From an uncultured Lachnoclostridium sp. (GTDB lineage: Bacteria > Bacillota > Clostridia > Lachnospirales > Lachnospiraceae): 23,123 nt of DNA. The position numbers and the translations under genes were made by a program. The stretch's first letter is position 1. Each line of letters opens with the position of its first letter. The notes beneath the pieces are model-generated. The model was not told where the DNA came from. It did no database searches and was given only the letters and a program-made list of their open reading frames with translations. Location of the stretch: the NCBI GenBank assembly GCA_902464595.1, contig CABQJX010000033.1, positions 1 to 23,123 of the forward strand, given 5' to 3'. This document shows positions 1 through 8,336 of this stretch, piece by piece.

Positions 1-2
1 AC

Positions 3-1139
3 AAAAACGGAGCTGCTGCTCCAGTAGATTATTTATCTACTTTTGCAACAGCCCCTCCCGGGACATCCCGGGCAGCAGAAGGCAGCTGGCGGGAGATGAC
101 AGAAGGCTCCGCCAGGTACTGGGCCTATGTGGATCCCTCCGGAGCCCCGGTCTGCTCACAGAAGGTGGAAATTGACGGCAGGATTTACTTTTTTGACCAT
201 ATGGGCCGTATGCTCACCGGCTGGGTATCTGAGGACGGATTGCCTGTAGATGACAGCAGCGGTGAAGGCTACAAGGACGGTCTTTACTTCTGCGGCGGCC
301 CTGAGGAGGGCTGGGCAGTTACGGGATGGAAATACATTGAGATATTTAAGGAAGATGGGGGAACCGGCCGGAAGTGGTTTTATTTTAAAGAAAATGGAAA
401 AAAGGCCAGCGATACCAGGATCACGGAGGAAGATGAGAATGGACGCTATCACTATTATTTAGATGAGGATGGAATACTGAAATCTTCCAAAAAGGTCAGT
501 GGTTCCCAAAAAACCGTCCGAAACCGAGAGGGAGAAGTGCTCTCTGGGGTATGGATCCAGAGGGTTCCGGGAAGCGGTCAGGACGCCTATGCCCATGAAA
601 ATAACATTTCCCGCTGGTATTATGGGATCAGCGGCGATCGGGTAGCTAAGGACGGCATAAAGACCATCGACGGCAAAAAGTATCTCTTTGACCGGGCAGG
701 GATCATGCGTTCCGGTCTGGTTGCAGTGAAGGATGGGGAATATGACCATACCTTGATCAACCGGCTGGACGATCAAGACTGTTCTAAGGAGGAGCTGCAG
801 GCTTTGGATCGTTCCTATCAGGTTATGTACTTCGATGAAAAAAATGGAGACCGAAAGACGGGACGGCAGAAGCTTCTGGTATCCGGGGAGGAGGAAGTGT
901 TCATGTTTGACAGCCGTGGGCTTGCAGTCCACGGAGAGTATGAGGGAAGACTTTACAACAGAGGGATCCTGGAAACAGCGGATGCAGATCTAAAGTATGA
1001 GATAGTGGAGATGGACGGTAAGGAATATCTGATCGACACGTTAGGAAAGGTGAAAAAGAAGGGAACCTACGAGGATGAGGACGGCGCTGTCTGGAAGGTG
1101 GAGCGCCAAGGAGGAGAGTATGTGATCACAAGGGAGTAA
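3..1139 (+). CDS. Cell-wall-binding repeat protein, 5' end outside the window
   Basis: The reading frame is open from the first complete codon of the window to a TAA at 1137-1139, so the true start and any signal peptide lie upstream. An in-frame ATG at 96 has no convincing ribosome binding site and is probably internal. The product carries repeated aromatic/glycine units of the CW_binding_1 (choline-binding/glucan-binding-like) type, for example DGRIYFFDHMGRMLTGW, RKWFYFKENGKKAS, YHYYLDEDGILKSS, DGKKYLFDRAGIMRSG and VMYFDEKNGDRKTG. Proteins with such repeats usually attach non-covalently to the cell wall or to extracellular polysaccharide, so an exported surface location is inferred. No catalytic domain is visible in the part present; one could sit in the missing N-terminal part. 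The repeats are irregular in spacing. It converges on the class A PBP gene with a shared terminator between them. Family assignment is fairly sure; function and ligand are not known. Confidence 0.8.
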   Translation, partial: KNGAAAPVDYLSTFATAPPGTSRAAEGSWREMTEGSARYWAYVDPSGAPVCSQKVEIDGRIYFFDHMGRMLTGWVSEDGLPVDDSSGEGYKDGLYFCGGPEEGWAVTGWKYIEIFKEDGGTGRKWFYFKENGKKASDTRITEEDENGRYHYYLDEDGILKSSKKVSGSQKTVRNREGEVLSGVWIQRVPGSGQDAYAHENNISRWYYGISGDRVAKDGIKTIDGKKYLFDRAGIMRSGLVAVKDGEYDHTLINRLDDQDCSKEELQALDRSYQVMYFDEKNGDRKTGRQKLLVSGEEEVFMFDSRGLAVHGEYEGRLYNRGILETADADLKYEIVEMDGKEYLIDTLGKVKKKGTYEDEDGAVWKVERQGGEYVITRE

Positions 1140-1174
1140 ATACCCGGAAAATAAAATAGAATGAAACATAAAAT

Positions 1175-1224
1175 GCCCGTCCGTTCCAGCTGATCAATTG
1201 CTGGAACGGACGGGCCGATTTTTA
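1175..1224. terminator. Bidirectional intrinsic terminator
   Basis: A perfect 16-bp inverted repeat (1175-1190 with 1200-1215) encloses a 9-base loop. It is followed on the plus strand by CGATTTTTAT. On the minus strand the base of the stem is followed by ATTTTAT, read from the plus-strand ATAAAAT before 1175. It lies between two convergent genes and can end transcripts from both sides. Confidence 0.9.
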
Positions 1225-1228
1225 TGCA

Positions 1229-3925
1229 TCAGCGCCGGTGGCCGGGGCCATAGCCCGTATCCTCCTCGCGTTCCGAGGAAGGCTGATAACCGGGACCGAT
1301 CGGGCTTACGATGGGGCCGGAGCCTTCGCTCTCACCGGGCGAGGGCGGGATGATCGTGGAGACGCTGGAATGGATATTGCAGTAGCCGGGGATGGCAAAT
1401 ACAGAGTCATCAGTAGCTGAATCCTCCTCTTCCGGAAGCGCCATGCAGACCTTTGCAGTCTTATTGGGGCAGAAGGCAGTGGGGCGCAGGCCGGAGTCGG
1501 CGCATACCGTTACCTCCACATGCTTATCGCAGACTTCTGTAGGGGCTGTTCCCTTTGCAAAGTATTCCGTATACACGGCATTTCCCCGGGGATCATGGTT
1601 GCAGACCCCGGAAACGGCCCGCTTGCCGGACTTGCGGCAGATTTCTGCGGTCTCGATGCTGTCAGGCACGGCAAAGCCGGTGTCCGTCATGCCTTCATGG
1701 ACACGGTTCATAATATTTCTCCAAATATCCTTGTGGAAGGAGGTTCCTCCGTTGTTCACGTTTCCGTGCTTTAGCTTCTGGTTGTTGTCGCAGCCGCCCC
1801 AGATGCCGGCTGTATAATAAGGAGTAAAACCGACAAACCACACATCGTTGTTGGCTGTAGTGGTTCCGCTTTTTCCGGCGGCAGACATACCGGTGAGGGC
1901 AGCCCTGGTACTGGTGGAATTGATGGAGACACCGGAACGGGCAAATTTACGGTTGGTCTTCATGGATTCCGACATGGCATCCGTCAGAAGGAAGGCGGTA
2001 GAATCCTTTAATACCTGTTTGGTCTCAGGCTCATTGTCGATGAGCACCTTTCCATTATGATCCAGGATCTTCGTAAAGAAGCGGGGCTTCGTGTAAACGC
2101 CGCTGTTGGCGATGGAAGCGTAGGCGGCAGTCAGCTCCAGGTTGGATACGCCCTTGCTCAGTCCTCCCAGGGCCGCCGCTCCGCCTAAATCGTCCTTTGT
2201 CAGGGAGGTGATGCCCATGTTTTGGGCATATTCAATCCCTAACTGGGGGGTTACGGTATCCATAAAGCAGCGAACTGCTACGATATTCATAGAGTAGATG
2301 ATACCATCGCGGATACTGGAATAGCCGGTAAACCCATAGCCCTTGTTCCACCAGTTACGGAAAGTTTTGGTTCCGATGGTGTAAGGGGCGTCATAGTAAA
2401 CCGTTCCCAGGGTAGCGCCGCAGGCGTCAAGAGCCGGTGCAAACGCCGTGATCACCTTAAAAGAGGAACCTGGCTGGCGGTATACATTGCTGGCCCGGTT
2501 GAGGGTCAGGCTGGCGGTCTTTTCTCCGCGCCCGCCGCTTAAAGCCTTCACTTCCCCTGTGTGCTGATCCATGAGCACAAAGGAAGCCTGAGGCTGAAGG
2601 ATCAGGTTCTGGCGTTCCCCGATGACCTCATCTCCCTCCTTTAAGAGCCATGCCTTATACTGGTCAATATCCGCCTGAACCGCCTCCTTGGTGGCATAAA
2701 GCCCCTCGAAGGAGGAATCACCCAGAACATTTTTGCGGAAGGATTTAAGGTGTTCCTCAGAGAAGTGTTCTGTGGATCCATCGGCGTGGGTAAGGGAAAG
2801 GCGGTATTCTACGGAGTATTTTGCGGCGGAATAGTTATCAGGATTGTTGATCTCCTCATCTACAATGGCCTGAAGGTCAGGATCCTGGGTAGTATAGATC
2901 TGAAGGCCGCCGGAATAGAGGAGGTTTGTGGCCTGGCTTTCCGTATATCCTAACTTTTCCATGAGAGCCCCGGTCACCTGCTCAATGAGCTCGTCCGTAA
3001 AGTAGCTGTAATGGGTATTGGTCTCCTTGGCAGCGGTGTCCACGTTCTGGATGCGGTCGTATACATCGTCTGCCAGGGCCTTTTGCTGGTCATCTTTTGA
3101 GATATATCCCTGCTCATACATATACTGGAGGACAATGCTTCTTCGCTCTGCATTTTTTTCCCGGCCGGATATGGGGTTGAGCTTCGAGGGATTTTTGGTG
3201 ATGGAAGCCAAAACCGTACATTCAGAGAGGGTCAGGTCAGAAACATCTTTATTGAAATAACGTTTTGCAGCCACCTTAACTCCCAGGGTGTTGCTTCCCA
3301 GATTAATGGTGTTGAGATAGTTGGTGATAATAAGCTTTTTTGTTTCCTCCTTGCTGAGGCCGGAATTTTTTTCCAGCTGTACAGCCAGATACTGCTCCTG
3401 GAGCTTTCGCTCGATCCTGGCTCCCCAGCCTGTCTCCATTCCTCCTGCAAAGAGGTTGTTTTTGATCAGCTGCTGGGTGATAGTGCTTCCTCCCCCTGCA
3501 TAATCATTACTGATTACGCCCTTGACAGCCCGGGCGATGGAGCGGATGTCGATTCCGTTGTGGCTCCAGAAACGGGAGTCCTCAATGGCCACAAAGGCGT
3601 TGATCAGATCCTGGGGAAGCTCCTCATAGGTGGCTTCTTCCCGGTTGGAGCCGCTGGTGACCAGGGTATCGGTAAGATTGCCCTTGGCGTCATAAACAGT
3701 GGTGGCAAAACGGCTGGGCTGGATATTCATAATGTCTACAGACGGGGCATTGTCGATAATACCCTTTACCATGCCGAAGCCGACGGACATACCCACTGCT
3801 GCCAGAAATAAAAACAGCACAAAAAACGCCTTGAACACGTTAAGGAACAGGCGTGAGGCGTATTTGCCCGACTTAGACTGCAGAGACCGGAGCCTTCGCT
3901 GGGCCTCATATTTTCCGTAGTTCAT
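1229..3925 (-). CDS. Class A penicillin-binding protein (transglycosylase/transpeptidase)
   Basis: This is a bifunctional peptidoglycan synthase of 898 residues. It polymerises lipid II glycans and cross-links stem peptides outside the membrane. From the N-terminus there is a short basic cytoplasmic segment, one membrane helix (about residues 29-53), and a glycosyltransferase GT51 domain with AIEDSRFWSHNGID (catalytic Glu115) and GGSTITQQLIKN (about 145-156). The transpeptidase domain has SSFK (Ser487, Lys490), SMN (545-547) and KSGT (685-688). The C-terminal extension holds several Cys residues and a Pro/Gly/Ser-rich tail. I chose the ATG at 3925 because AAAGGAG lies 7 bases upstream; an in-frame ATG at 4009 would add 28 hydrophilic residues and has no better site. 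It is divergent from the YigZ gene and converges on the cell-wall-binding protein. It is PBP1A-like, but I give no symbol because paralogues are common. Confidence 0.95.
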   Translation of the reverse strand: MNYGKYEAQRRLRSLQSKSGKYASRLFLNVFKAFFVLFLFLAAVGMSVGFGMVKGIIDNAPSVDIMNIQPSRFATTVYDAKGNLTDTLVTSGSNREEATYEELPQDLINAFVAIEDSRFWSHNGIDIRSIARAVKGVISNDYAGGGSTITQQLIKNNLFAGGMETGWGARIERKLQEQYLAVQLEKNSGLSKEETKKLIITNYLNTINLGSNTLGVKVAAKRYFNKDVSDLTLSECTVLASITKNPSKLNPISGREKNAERRSIVLQYMYEQGYISKDDQQKALADDVYDRIQNVDTAAKETNTHYSYFTDELIEQVTGALMEKLGYTESQATNLLYSGGLQIYTTQDPDLQAIVDEEINNPDNYSAAKYSVEYRLSLTHADGSTEHFSEEHLKSFRKNVLGDSSFEGLYATKEAVQADIDQYKAWLLKEGDEVIGERQNLILQPQASFVLMDQHTGEVKALSGGRGEKTASLTLNRASNVYRQPGSSFKVITAFAPALDACGATLGTVYYDAPYTIGTKTFRNWWNKGYGFTGYSSIRDGIIYSMNIVAVRCFMDTVTPQLGIEYAQNMGITSLTKDDLGGAAALGGLSKGVSNLELTAAYASIANSGVYTKPRFFTKILDHNGKVLIDNEPETKQVLKDSTAFLLTDAMSESMKTNRKFARSGVSINSTSTRAALTGMSAAGKSGTTTANNDVWFVGFTPYYTAGIWGGCDNNQKLKHGNVNNGGTSFHKDIWRNIMNRVHEGMTDTGFAVPDSIETAEICRKSGKRAVSGVCNHDPRGNAVYTEYFAKGTAPTEVCDKHVEVTVCADSGLRPTAFCPNKTAKVCMALPEEEDSATDDSVFAIPGYCNIHSSVSTIIPPSPGESEGSGPIVSPIGPGYQPSSEREEDTGYGPGHRR

Positions 3926-3942
3926 AGATTCTCCTTTTTTCA

Positions 3943-3967
3943 CCTGGAAAGGAGGAACCCTTCCAGG
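3943..3967 (-). other. Stem-loop in the PBP mRNA leader
   Basis: A 7-bp inverted repeat, CCTGGAA (3943-3949) with TTCCAGG (3961-3967), lies between the PBP promoter and its ribosome binding site. No T-run follows, so it is not a terminator. Its function is unknown. Confidence 0.4.
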
Positions 3968-4000
3968 CGTTTTCCTGCATGTTGAGTGCCTATCCTGTAG

Positions 4001-4029
4001 ATTATACACCAGTTTTAAAAAATTGGAAA
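4001..4029 (-). promoter_or_regulatory. Probable sigma-A promoter of the PBP gene
   Basis: Read on the minus strand, the -10 is TATAAT (4001-4006). A 17-base spacer leads to TTTCCA (4024-4029), which matches four of six -35 positions. The -10 is perfect and the -35 weak. The leader to the chosen start at 3925 would be about 70 bases. Confidence 0.55.
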
Positions 4030-4042
4030 GTGCAAATATCCC

Positions 4043-4071
4043 TTGCTATTGCCGCCTATCTATATTATGAT
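4043..4071 (+). promoter_or_regulatory. Probable sigma-A promoter of the YigZ gene
   Basis: TTGCTA (4043-4048) and TATGAT (4066-4071) are separated by 17 bases and point toward the YigZ-family gene. It lies back to back with the PBP promoter. Confidence 0.5.
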
Positions 4072-4151
4072 AAAAAACAGACAGAAAAATGCCGTCTTTT
4101 GGAGGTTTCAGATCCTTTCTGGTTGGACGGCAGAAAAAAGGAGCGGCAAAG

Positions 4152-4802
4152 GTGGTAGAGAGCTATAAAATCCTTTACAGGGGAGGCTTTGGGGAATTAG
4201 TGGAGAAGAAATCCCGTTTTCTGGCAGATCTGCGTCCCGTGTCCTCAGAGGAGGAAGCGTTAGCGTTTATTGAGGAGATCCGAAAAAAATACTGGGATGC
4301 AAGGCATCATTGCTTTGCCTATATTATCGGCGACAGGGGACAGACCGCCCGGTGCAGCGATGACGGGGAGCCGTCCCAGACAGCGGGAAAGCCTATGATG
4401 GATGTGCTGGCTGGAGAGGGGCTTCACGATGTCTGCGCGGTGGTGACCCGGTATTTTGGGGGAACCCTTCTGGGAACAGGAGGTCTGGTGCGGGCTTATT
4501 CCGGAGCTGTAAAGGAAGGACTGAAAAACTGTTTTATCTTGGAGAAGAAACTGGCAAAACGCATAGAAGTTTCTGCAGATTACAATGGGGTGGGAAAGAT
4601 CCAGTATCTGGCAGCCAAAGAGCAGATCGACACCCTGGACACCCAGTATACAGACCGGGCGGTGTTCACATTTCTTGTACCGGTTGAGAAGGCAGGACAT
4701 TTCATAGCCCAGATCACAGAGGGAACGGCAGGAAAAGCGGTCATAAGGAATGATGGAGAGGTATATTACGGGATGGGAGAGAGCGGGCTGGTGGTGTTTT
4801 AG
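4152..4802 (+). CDS. YigZ/IMPACT family protein
   Basis: The product is 216 residues long. The N-terminal UPF0029/IMPACT domain carries the family signature TRYFGGTLLGTGGLVRAY, preceded by HHCFAYIIGD and SDDGEPSQTAGKP. A DUF1949-like C-terminal domain follows, about residues 135-205. Eukaryotic IMPACT modulates the Gcn2 translation-stress kinase. The bacterial YigZ role is unsettled; a nucleic-acid-binding or proline-dipeptidase-like activity has been suggested. I prefer the GTG at 4152: it has AAAAGGAG 8 bases upstream and gives the usual family N-terminus (SYKILYRGG, then ELVEKKSRF). An in-frame ATG at 4089 adds 21 residues unlike the family and has no ribosome binding site. No terminator is visible before the typA promoter. 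Confidence 0.88.
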   Translation: MVESYKILYRGGFGELVEKKSRFLADLRPVSSEEEALAFIEEIRKKYWDARHHCFAYIIGDRGQTARCSDDGEPSQTAGKPMMDVLAGEGLHDVCAVVTRYFGGTLLGTGGLVRAYSGAVKEGLKNCFILEKKLAKRIEVSADYNGVGKIQYLAAKEQIDTLDTQYTDRAVFTFLVPVEKAGHFIAQITEGTAGKAVIRNDGEVYYGMGESGLVVF

Positions 4803-4828
4803 GCTGTGAACTCACCTCTCAAAACCCC

Positions 4829-4857
4829 TTGCAATCTGGATTTTCCAATGCTATACT
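4829..4857 (+). promoter_or_regulatory. Sigma-A promoter of typA
   Basis: TTGCAA (4829-4834), a 17-base spacer and TATACT (4852-4857). The leader of about 85 bases contains a small GCCG-GAAA-CGGC hairpin (4869-4880). Confidence 0.7.
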
Positions 4858-4949
4858 ATAAAACCGTGGCCGGAAACGGCGCAGAAACAGGACGGATCAG
4901 CGTTAAAAGATAAATCGAACAATTATTTTAGGAAGAAAGAGTGCTTACT

Positions 4950-6779
4950 ATGAAAACAAAGAGAGAAGATGTAAGAAATATTGCCATTATTGCCCATGTA
5001 GACCATGGCAAGACCACTCTGGTGGATCAGCTGCTGCGGCAGAGCGGTGTGTTCCGGGCCAATCAGGAGGTTAAGGAACGTGTGATGGACTCCAATGATC
5101 TGGAGCGGGAGAGAGGGATCACCATCCTTTCCAAGAACACGGCTGTATTTTATAAGGATACGAAGATCAATATTATCGATACTCCAGGCCATGCAGATTT
5201 CGGCGGTGAGGTAGAGCGTGTATTAAAGATGGTGGACGGCGTAGTCCTGGTGGTGGATGCCTACGAAGGCCCCATGCCCCAGACAAAGTTTGTGCTCCAG
5301 AAGGCTCTGGAGCTGAACCTGTCTGTGATCGTGTGCATCAATAAGATTGACCGTCCTGAAGCCAGGCCGGCTGAGGTGATTGACGAGACCCTGGAGCTTA
5401 TGATGGATCTGGATGCATCCGATGAGCAGCTCGACTGTCCTTTTATCTATGCATCAGCCAGAGCCGGATTTGCCAAATTCCAGCTGGAGGATCCTGAGGT
5501 GGATATGAGCCCTCTCTTTGAGACCATTGTAGACCATATCCCGGCTCCTGAGGGAGACCCGGATGCAGATACCCAGGTGCTGATCAGTACCATTGACTAC
5601 AATGAGTTTGTGGGGCGCATCGGCATCGGACGTGTGGATAATGGAAAGCTGCGCGTAAACCAGGAGTGTGTGCTGGTAAACCATCACGATCCGGATAAAT
5701 TTAAAAAGATCAAGATCGGAAAGCTCTATGAGTTTGACGGATTAAAGAGAGTGGAGGTTCAGGAGGCTCACATTGGATCCATCGTGGCGATCTCCGGTAT
5801 TGCAGATATCCACATCGGTGATACCATCTGTTCCCCGGAGCATCCGGAGTCCATTCCTTTCCAGAAGATCTCTGAGCCTACCATTGCCATGTACTTCATG
5901 GTCAATGACAGCCCTCTGGCAGGACAGGAGGGAAAATTTATCACCTCCCGCCATCTGAGAGACCGTCTGTTCCGCGAATTAAACACGGACGTGAGCCTGC
6001 GGGTGGAGGAGACAGATTCTGCTGACTGCTTTAAGGTATCCGGCAGAGGCGAGCTCCATCTGTCTGTCCTTATTGAAAATATGCGCCGGGAAGGATTTGA
6101 ATTTGCTGTCAGCAAGGCGGAGGTACTCTACAAGTACGATGAGAGAAACCGCAGGCTGGAGCCTATGGAGCTGGCTTACGTAGATGTTCCTGAGGAATAC
6201 ACCGGCGTAGTGATCCAGAAGCTGACCAGCCGCAAGGGCGCCCTTCAGGGAATGACCCAGGCGGCAGGGGGATATTCCAGACTGGAATTTTCCATTCCTT
6301 CCAGAGGCCTGATCGGATATAGGGGGGATTTCATGACCGACACCAAGGGAAATGGAATCTTAAATACCATCTTTGACGGCTACTCTGAATACAAGGGAGA
6401 TCTCTCCTACCGCCAGACAGGATCCCTCATTGCGTTTGAGGCCGGAGAGGCCATTACCTATGGCCTGTACAATGCCCAGGAGAGAGGAACCCTGTTTATC
6501 GGGCCGGGAACAAAGGTATACTCCGGTATGGTTGTGGGACAGAGCCCAAAGGCAGAGGATATTGAGATCAATGTGTGCAAGACCAAGAAGCTGACCAATA
6601 CGCGTTCCTCCAGCGCCGACGAGGCATTAAAGCTGACCCCGCCTAAGGTTATGAGCTTAGAGCAGGCTCTGGACTTTATTGATACCGACGAGCTTTTGGA
6701 GGTGACTCCTGACAGCCTTCGGATCCGCAAGAAGATCCTGGATCCCCTTCTGAGAAAGAGAGCTTCCTTCAAAAAATAG
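4950..6779 (+). CDS. typA: Ribosome-associated translational GTPase TypA/BipA
   Basis: This is a 609-residue translational GTPase of the EF-G-like TypA/BipA family. The family acts on the ribosome and is linked to stress and low-temperature growth and to late 50S subunit assembly. All G motifs are present: AHVDHGKT (15-22), RGITI (55-59), DTPGH (77-81), NKID (131-134) and an SA motif near 169-170. The EF-G-like domains and the TypA-specific C-terminal region follow, for example SRGLIGYRGDF and a late TPPKVMSLEQALDFI. Length is normal for the family. I chose the ATG at 4950, which gives the standard MKTKREDVRNIAII start; a GTG at 4941 in the same frame is an alternative. AGGAAGAAAGAG lies just upstream. 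The gene has its own promoter and a strong terminator, so it appears monocistronic. Confidence 0.97.
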   Translation: MKTKREDVRNIAIIAHVDHGKTTLVDQLLRQSGVFRANQEVKERVMDSNDLERERGITILSKNTAVFYKDTKINIIDTPGHADFGGEVERVLKMVDGVVLVVDAYEGPMPQTKFVLQKALELNLSVIVCINKIDRPEARPAEVIDETLELMMDLDASDEQLDCPFIYASARAGFAKFQLEDPEVDMSPLFETIVDHIPAPEGDPDADTQVLISTIDYNEFVGRIGIGRVDNGKLRVNQECVLVNHHDPDKFKKIKIGKLYEFDGLKRVEVQEAHIGSIVAISGIADIHIGDTICSPEHPESIPFQKISEPTIAMYFMVNDSPLAGQEGKFITSRHLRDRLFRELNTDVSLRVEETDSADCFKVSGRGELHLSVLIENMRREGFEFAVSKAEVLYKYDERNRRLEPMELAYVDVPEEYTGVVIQKLTSRKGALQGMTQAAGGYSRLEFSIPSRGLIGYRGDFMTDTKGNGILNTIFDGYSEYKGDLSYRQTGSLIAFEAGEAITYGLYNAQERGTLFIGPGTKVYSGMVVGQSPKAEDIEINVCKTKKLTNTRSSSADEALKLTPPKVMSLEQALDFIDTDELLEVTPDSLRIRKKILDPLLRKRASFKK

Positions 6780-6816
6780 ACAAAAAATAACAATATTTAC
6801 ATCTAGATCGTATAAA

Positions 6817-6865
6817 AAGGCAGATTTTGTCGAAAAGTTTTGGCAGAATCTGCCTTGTTTTTTGT
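6817..6865 (+). terminator. Intrinsic terminator of typA
   Basis: A 10-bp perfect stem (6817-6826 with 6847-6856) continues inward with further AU and GU pairs, so nearly the whole 40-base segment folds on itself. GTTTTTTGTT follows. Confidence 0.88.
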
Positions 6866-6982
6866 TCTACTTAGACAATTCTTCTCATAGACTAGGAATG
6901 TGCCGTACAAAAGGATTGTATAAAGGGTAGCACGGCAAAGGGAAAAAATAGAAATCTTTTTAGAAATGAAGGAGAATGTACT

Positions 6983-7642
6983 ATGTCAGAAAAGATGATT
7001 GAAAACAATAAGGTAAGCGTCATTGGGGAAATCGTATCGGATTTCACCTTCAGCCATGAAGTGTTCGGGGAGGGCTTTTACATGGTGGATGTGGCGGTAA
7101 GCCGTTTGAGCGAGCAGGCGGATGTGATCCCCCTCATGGTGTCAGAACGGCTTTTGGATGTACATAAGGATTACCGCGGCTGCACGGTGGAAGCGGTGGG
7201 ACAGTTCCGCTCTTACAACCGCCATGAGGGAGTGAAAAACCGTCTGATGCTTTCTGTGTTTGTGAGGGAGCTCCATTTTATGGAGCAGTTTACCGATTAC
7301 ACAAAGACCAATCAGATTTTCTTAGACGGCTATATATGCAAGCTGCCTATTTACCGGAAAACGCCTCTTGGAAGAGAGATTGCCGACCTTCTTCTGGCAG
7401 TAAACCGGCCTTACGGAAAGTCGGATTATATTCCCTGCATCAGCTGGGGCAGGAACGCCAGATTTGCCTCCAGCTTTCAGGTGGGTTCCCGGGTGCGTAT
7501 CTGGGGACGTGTCCAGAGCAGGGAATACACGAAAAAGCTCAGCGAAACAGAATGTGAGAAGCGGGTGGCCTATGAGGTGTCCATCAGCAAGATGGAGTGC
7601 GGCAGCGAAGCAGAGGAGACGCTCCAGGCTTCCATCGGATAA
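6983..7642 (+). CDS. SSB-like protein with two tandem OB-type domains
   Basis: A 219-residue soluble protein resembling single-stranded DNA-binding proteins. Two related segments are visible, each with SSB-like pattern. The first (about residues 9-98) runs from NKVSVIGEIVSDF through VEAVGQFRSYN. The second (about 106-205) runs from QIFLDGYICKLPIYRKTPLG through IADLLLAVNRPYG, IPCISWGRNA and VRIWGRVQSREY. The second resembles the canonical SSB core more closely. There is no acidic DDDIPF-type C-terminal tip, which in housekeeping SSB recruits partner proteins. The neighbours are not the usual rpsF-ssb-rpsR set, so this is likely a second, divergent SSB-like protein rather than the replicative one. 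The start at 6983 is supported by AAGGAG 8 bases upstream. I found no convincing promoter, only an AT-rich segment around TATAAA (6919-6924). The biological role is unknown. Confidence 0.75.
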   Translation: MSEKMIENNKVSVIGEIVSDFTFSHEVFGEGFYMVDVAVSRLSEQADVIPLMVSERLLDVHKDYRGCTVEAVGQFRSYNRHEGVKNRLMLSVFVRELHFMEQFTDYTKTNQIFLDGYICKLPIYRKTPLGREIADLLLAVNRPYGKSDYIPCISWGRNARFASSFQVGSRVRIWGRVQSREYTKKLSETECEKRVAYEVSISKMECGSEAEETLQASIG

Positions 7643-7724
7643 GGTCAGGAAGAGATTGATTGGCCGTAAATTCTTCTGTATATCGAAAATGTTTGGAAAA
7701 TCTTTCGGAAAATGTAAGAAATAT

Positions 7725-7753
7725 TTGCAATATAGAGCAAACTGTGCTATTAT
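7725..7753 (+). promoter_or_regulatory. Extended -10 promoter of the CobO-like gene
   Basis: TTGCAA (7725-7730) and TATTAT (7748-7753) lie 17 bases apart. TGC sits directly before the -10, giving an extended -10 element. Confidence 0.68.
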
Positions 7754-7825
7754 GAGCGAAGTCTGGGAAACCTGAACAAGGGAACCATCACGGACAAAAG
7801 CAAGTAAAGCATGAGGTGCAGAAAG

Positions 7826-8320
7826 ATGAAACAAAGCATGATACAGGTTATCTGCGGGCCAGGCCATGGAAAGACCACAAGCGCCATTGGAATGGGCATG
7901 ACCGCTCTTACAGAGGGGAAATGCGTCTATATGGTGCAGTTTCTGAAGGGTTCCCTGGAAGCGGATAACATGGAGATCATACAGCGCCTGGAACCGGAAT
8001 TTAAGATATTCCGCTTTGAAAAGACGCCGGTTTTCTTTGACCGTATGACAGAGGGAGAGAAAGCGGAGGCCAGGACCTGTATCCTGAATGGCCTGAATTT
8101 TGCCAGAAAAGTGCTGGTCACAGGCGAGTGCGATGTGCTGATCCTGGATGAGATCCTTGGGATTCTGGATGAGGGGGTTATAAGCGCTGAGGAATTGTGC
8201 GCCATTATCACCCAGGCCAGACAGGCCCAGATCCAGCTGATCCTCACAGGGACCATTTATCCCCCGTGTCTGGACGCTTATGTGGACGAGGTGACAAGGA
8301 TGCAGACACGATATGAGTGA
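7826..8320 (+). CDS. CobO/BtuR-like corrinoid adenosyltransferase-family protein, short C-terminus
   Basis: The 164-residue product resembles ATP:cob(I)alamin/cobyrinate adenosyltransferases of the CobA/CobO/BtuR family, which make adenosylcobalamin in the cytoplasm. It has a P-loop GPGHGKTT (residues 11-18; the family usually has GNGKGKTT), then VYMVQFLKG, a Walker-B-like CDVLILDEI and a late LILTG. It stops at VTRMQTRYE, where homologues such as BtuR continue for about 15-20 residues with a conserved glycine-rich end (…G(I/V)xAxxGI(D/E)Y). The C-terminus is therefore missing or diverged, and activity cannot be assumed. The ATG at 7826 has GAGGTG 7 bases upstream and is preferred over an ATG at 7811. 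There are no other cobalamin genes nearby. It could be a repurposed P-loop ATPase. Confidence 0.75.
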   Translation: MKQSMIQVICGPGHGKTTSAIGMGMTALTEGKCVYMVQFLKGSLEADNMEIIQRLEPEFKIFRFEKTPVFFDRMTEGEKAEARTCILNGLNFARKVLVTGECDVLILDEILGILDEGVISAEELCAIITQARQAQIQLILTGTIYPPCLDAYVDEVTRMQTRYE

Positions 8321-8336
8321 TAGGAGCGATTTCCTG

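Noticed and set aside
4869..4880. GCCG-GAAA-CGGC tetraloop hairpin in the typA leader
   Set aside because: Only four base pairs and far from the ribosome binding site; too small to claim a function.
7322..7867. A 181-residue minus-strand frame over the end of the SSB-like gene and the CobO-like start
   Set aside because: It crosses the promoter of the CobO-like gene and shows no family features; a shadow frame.
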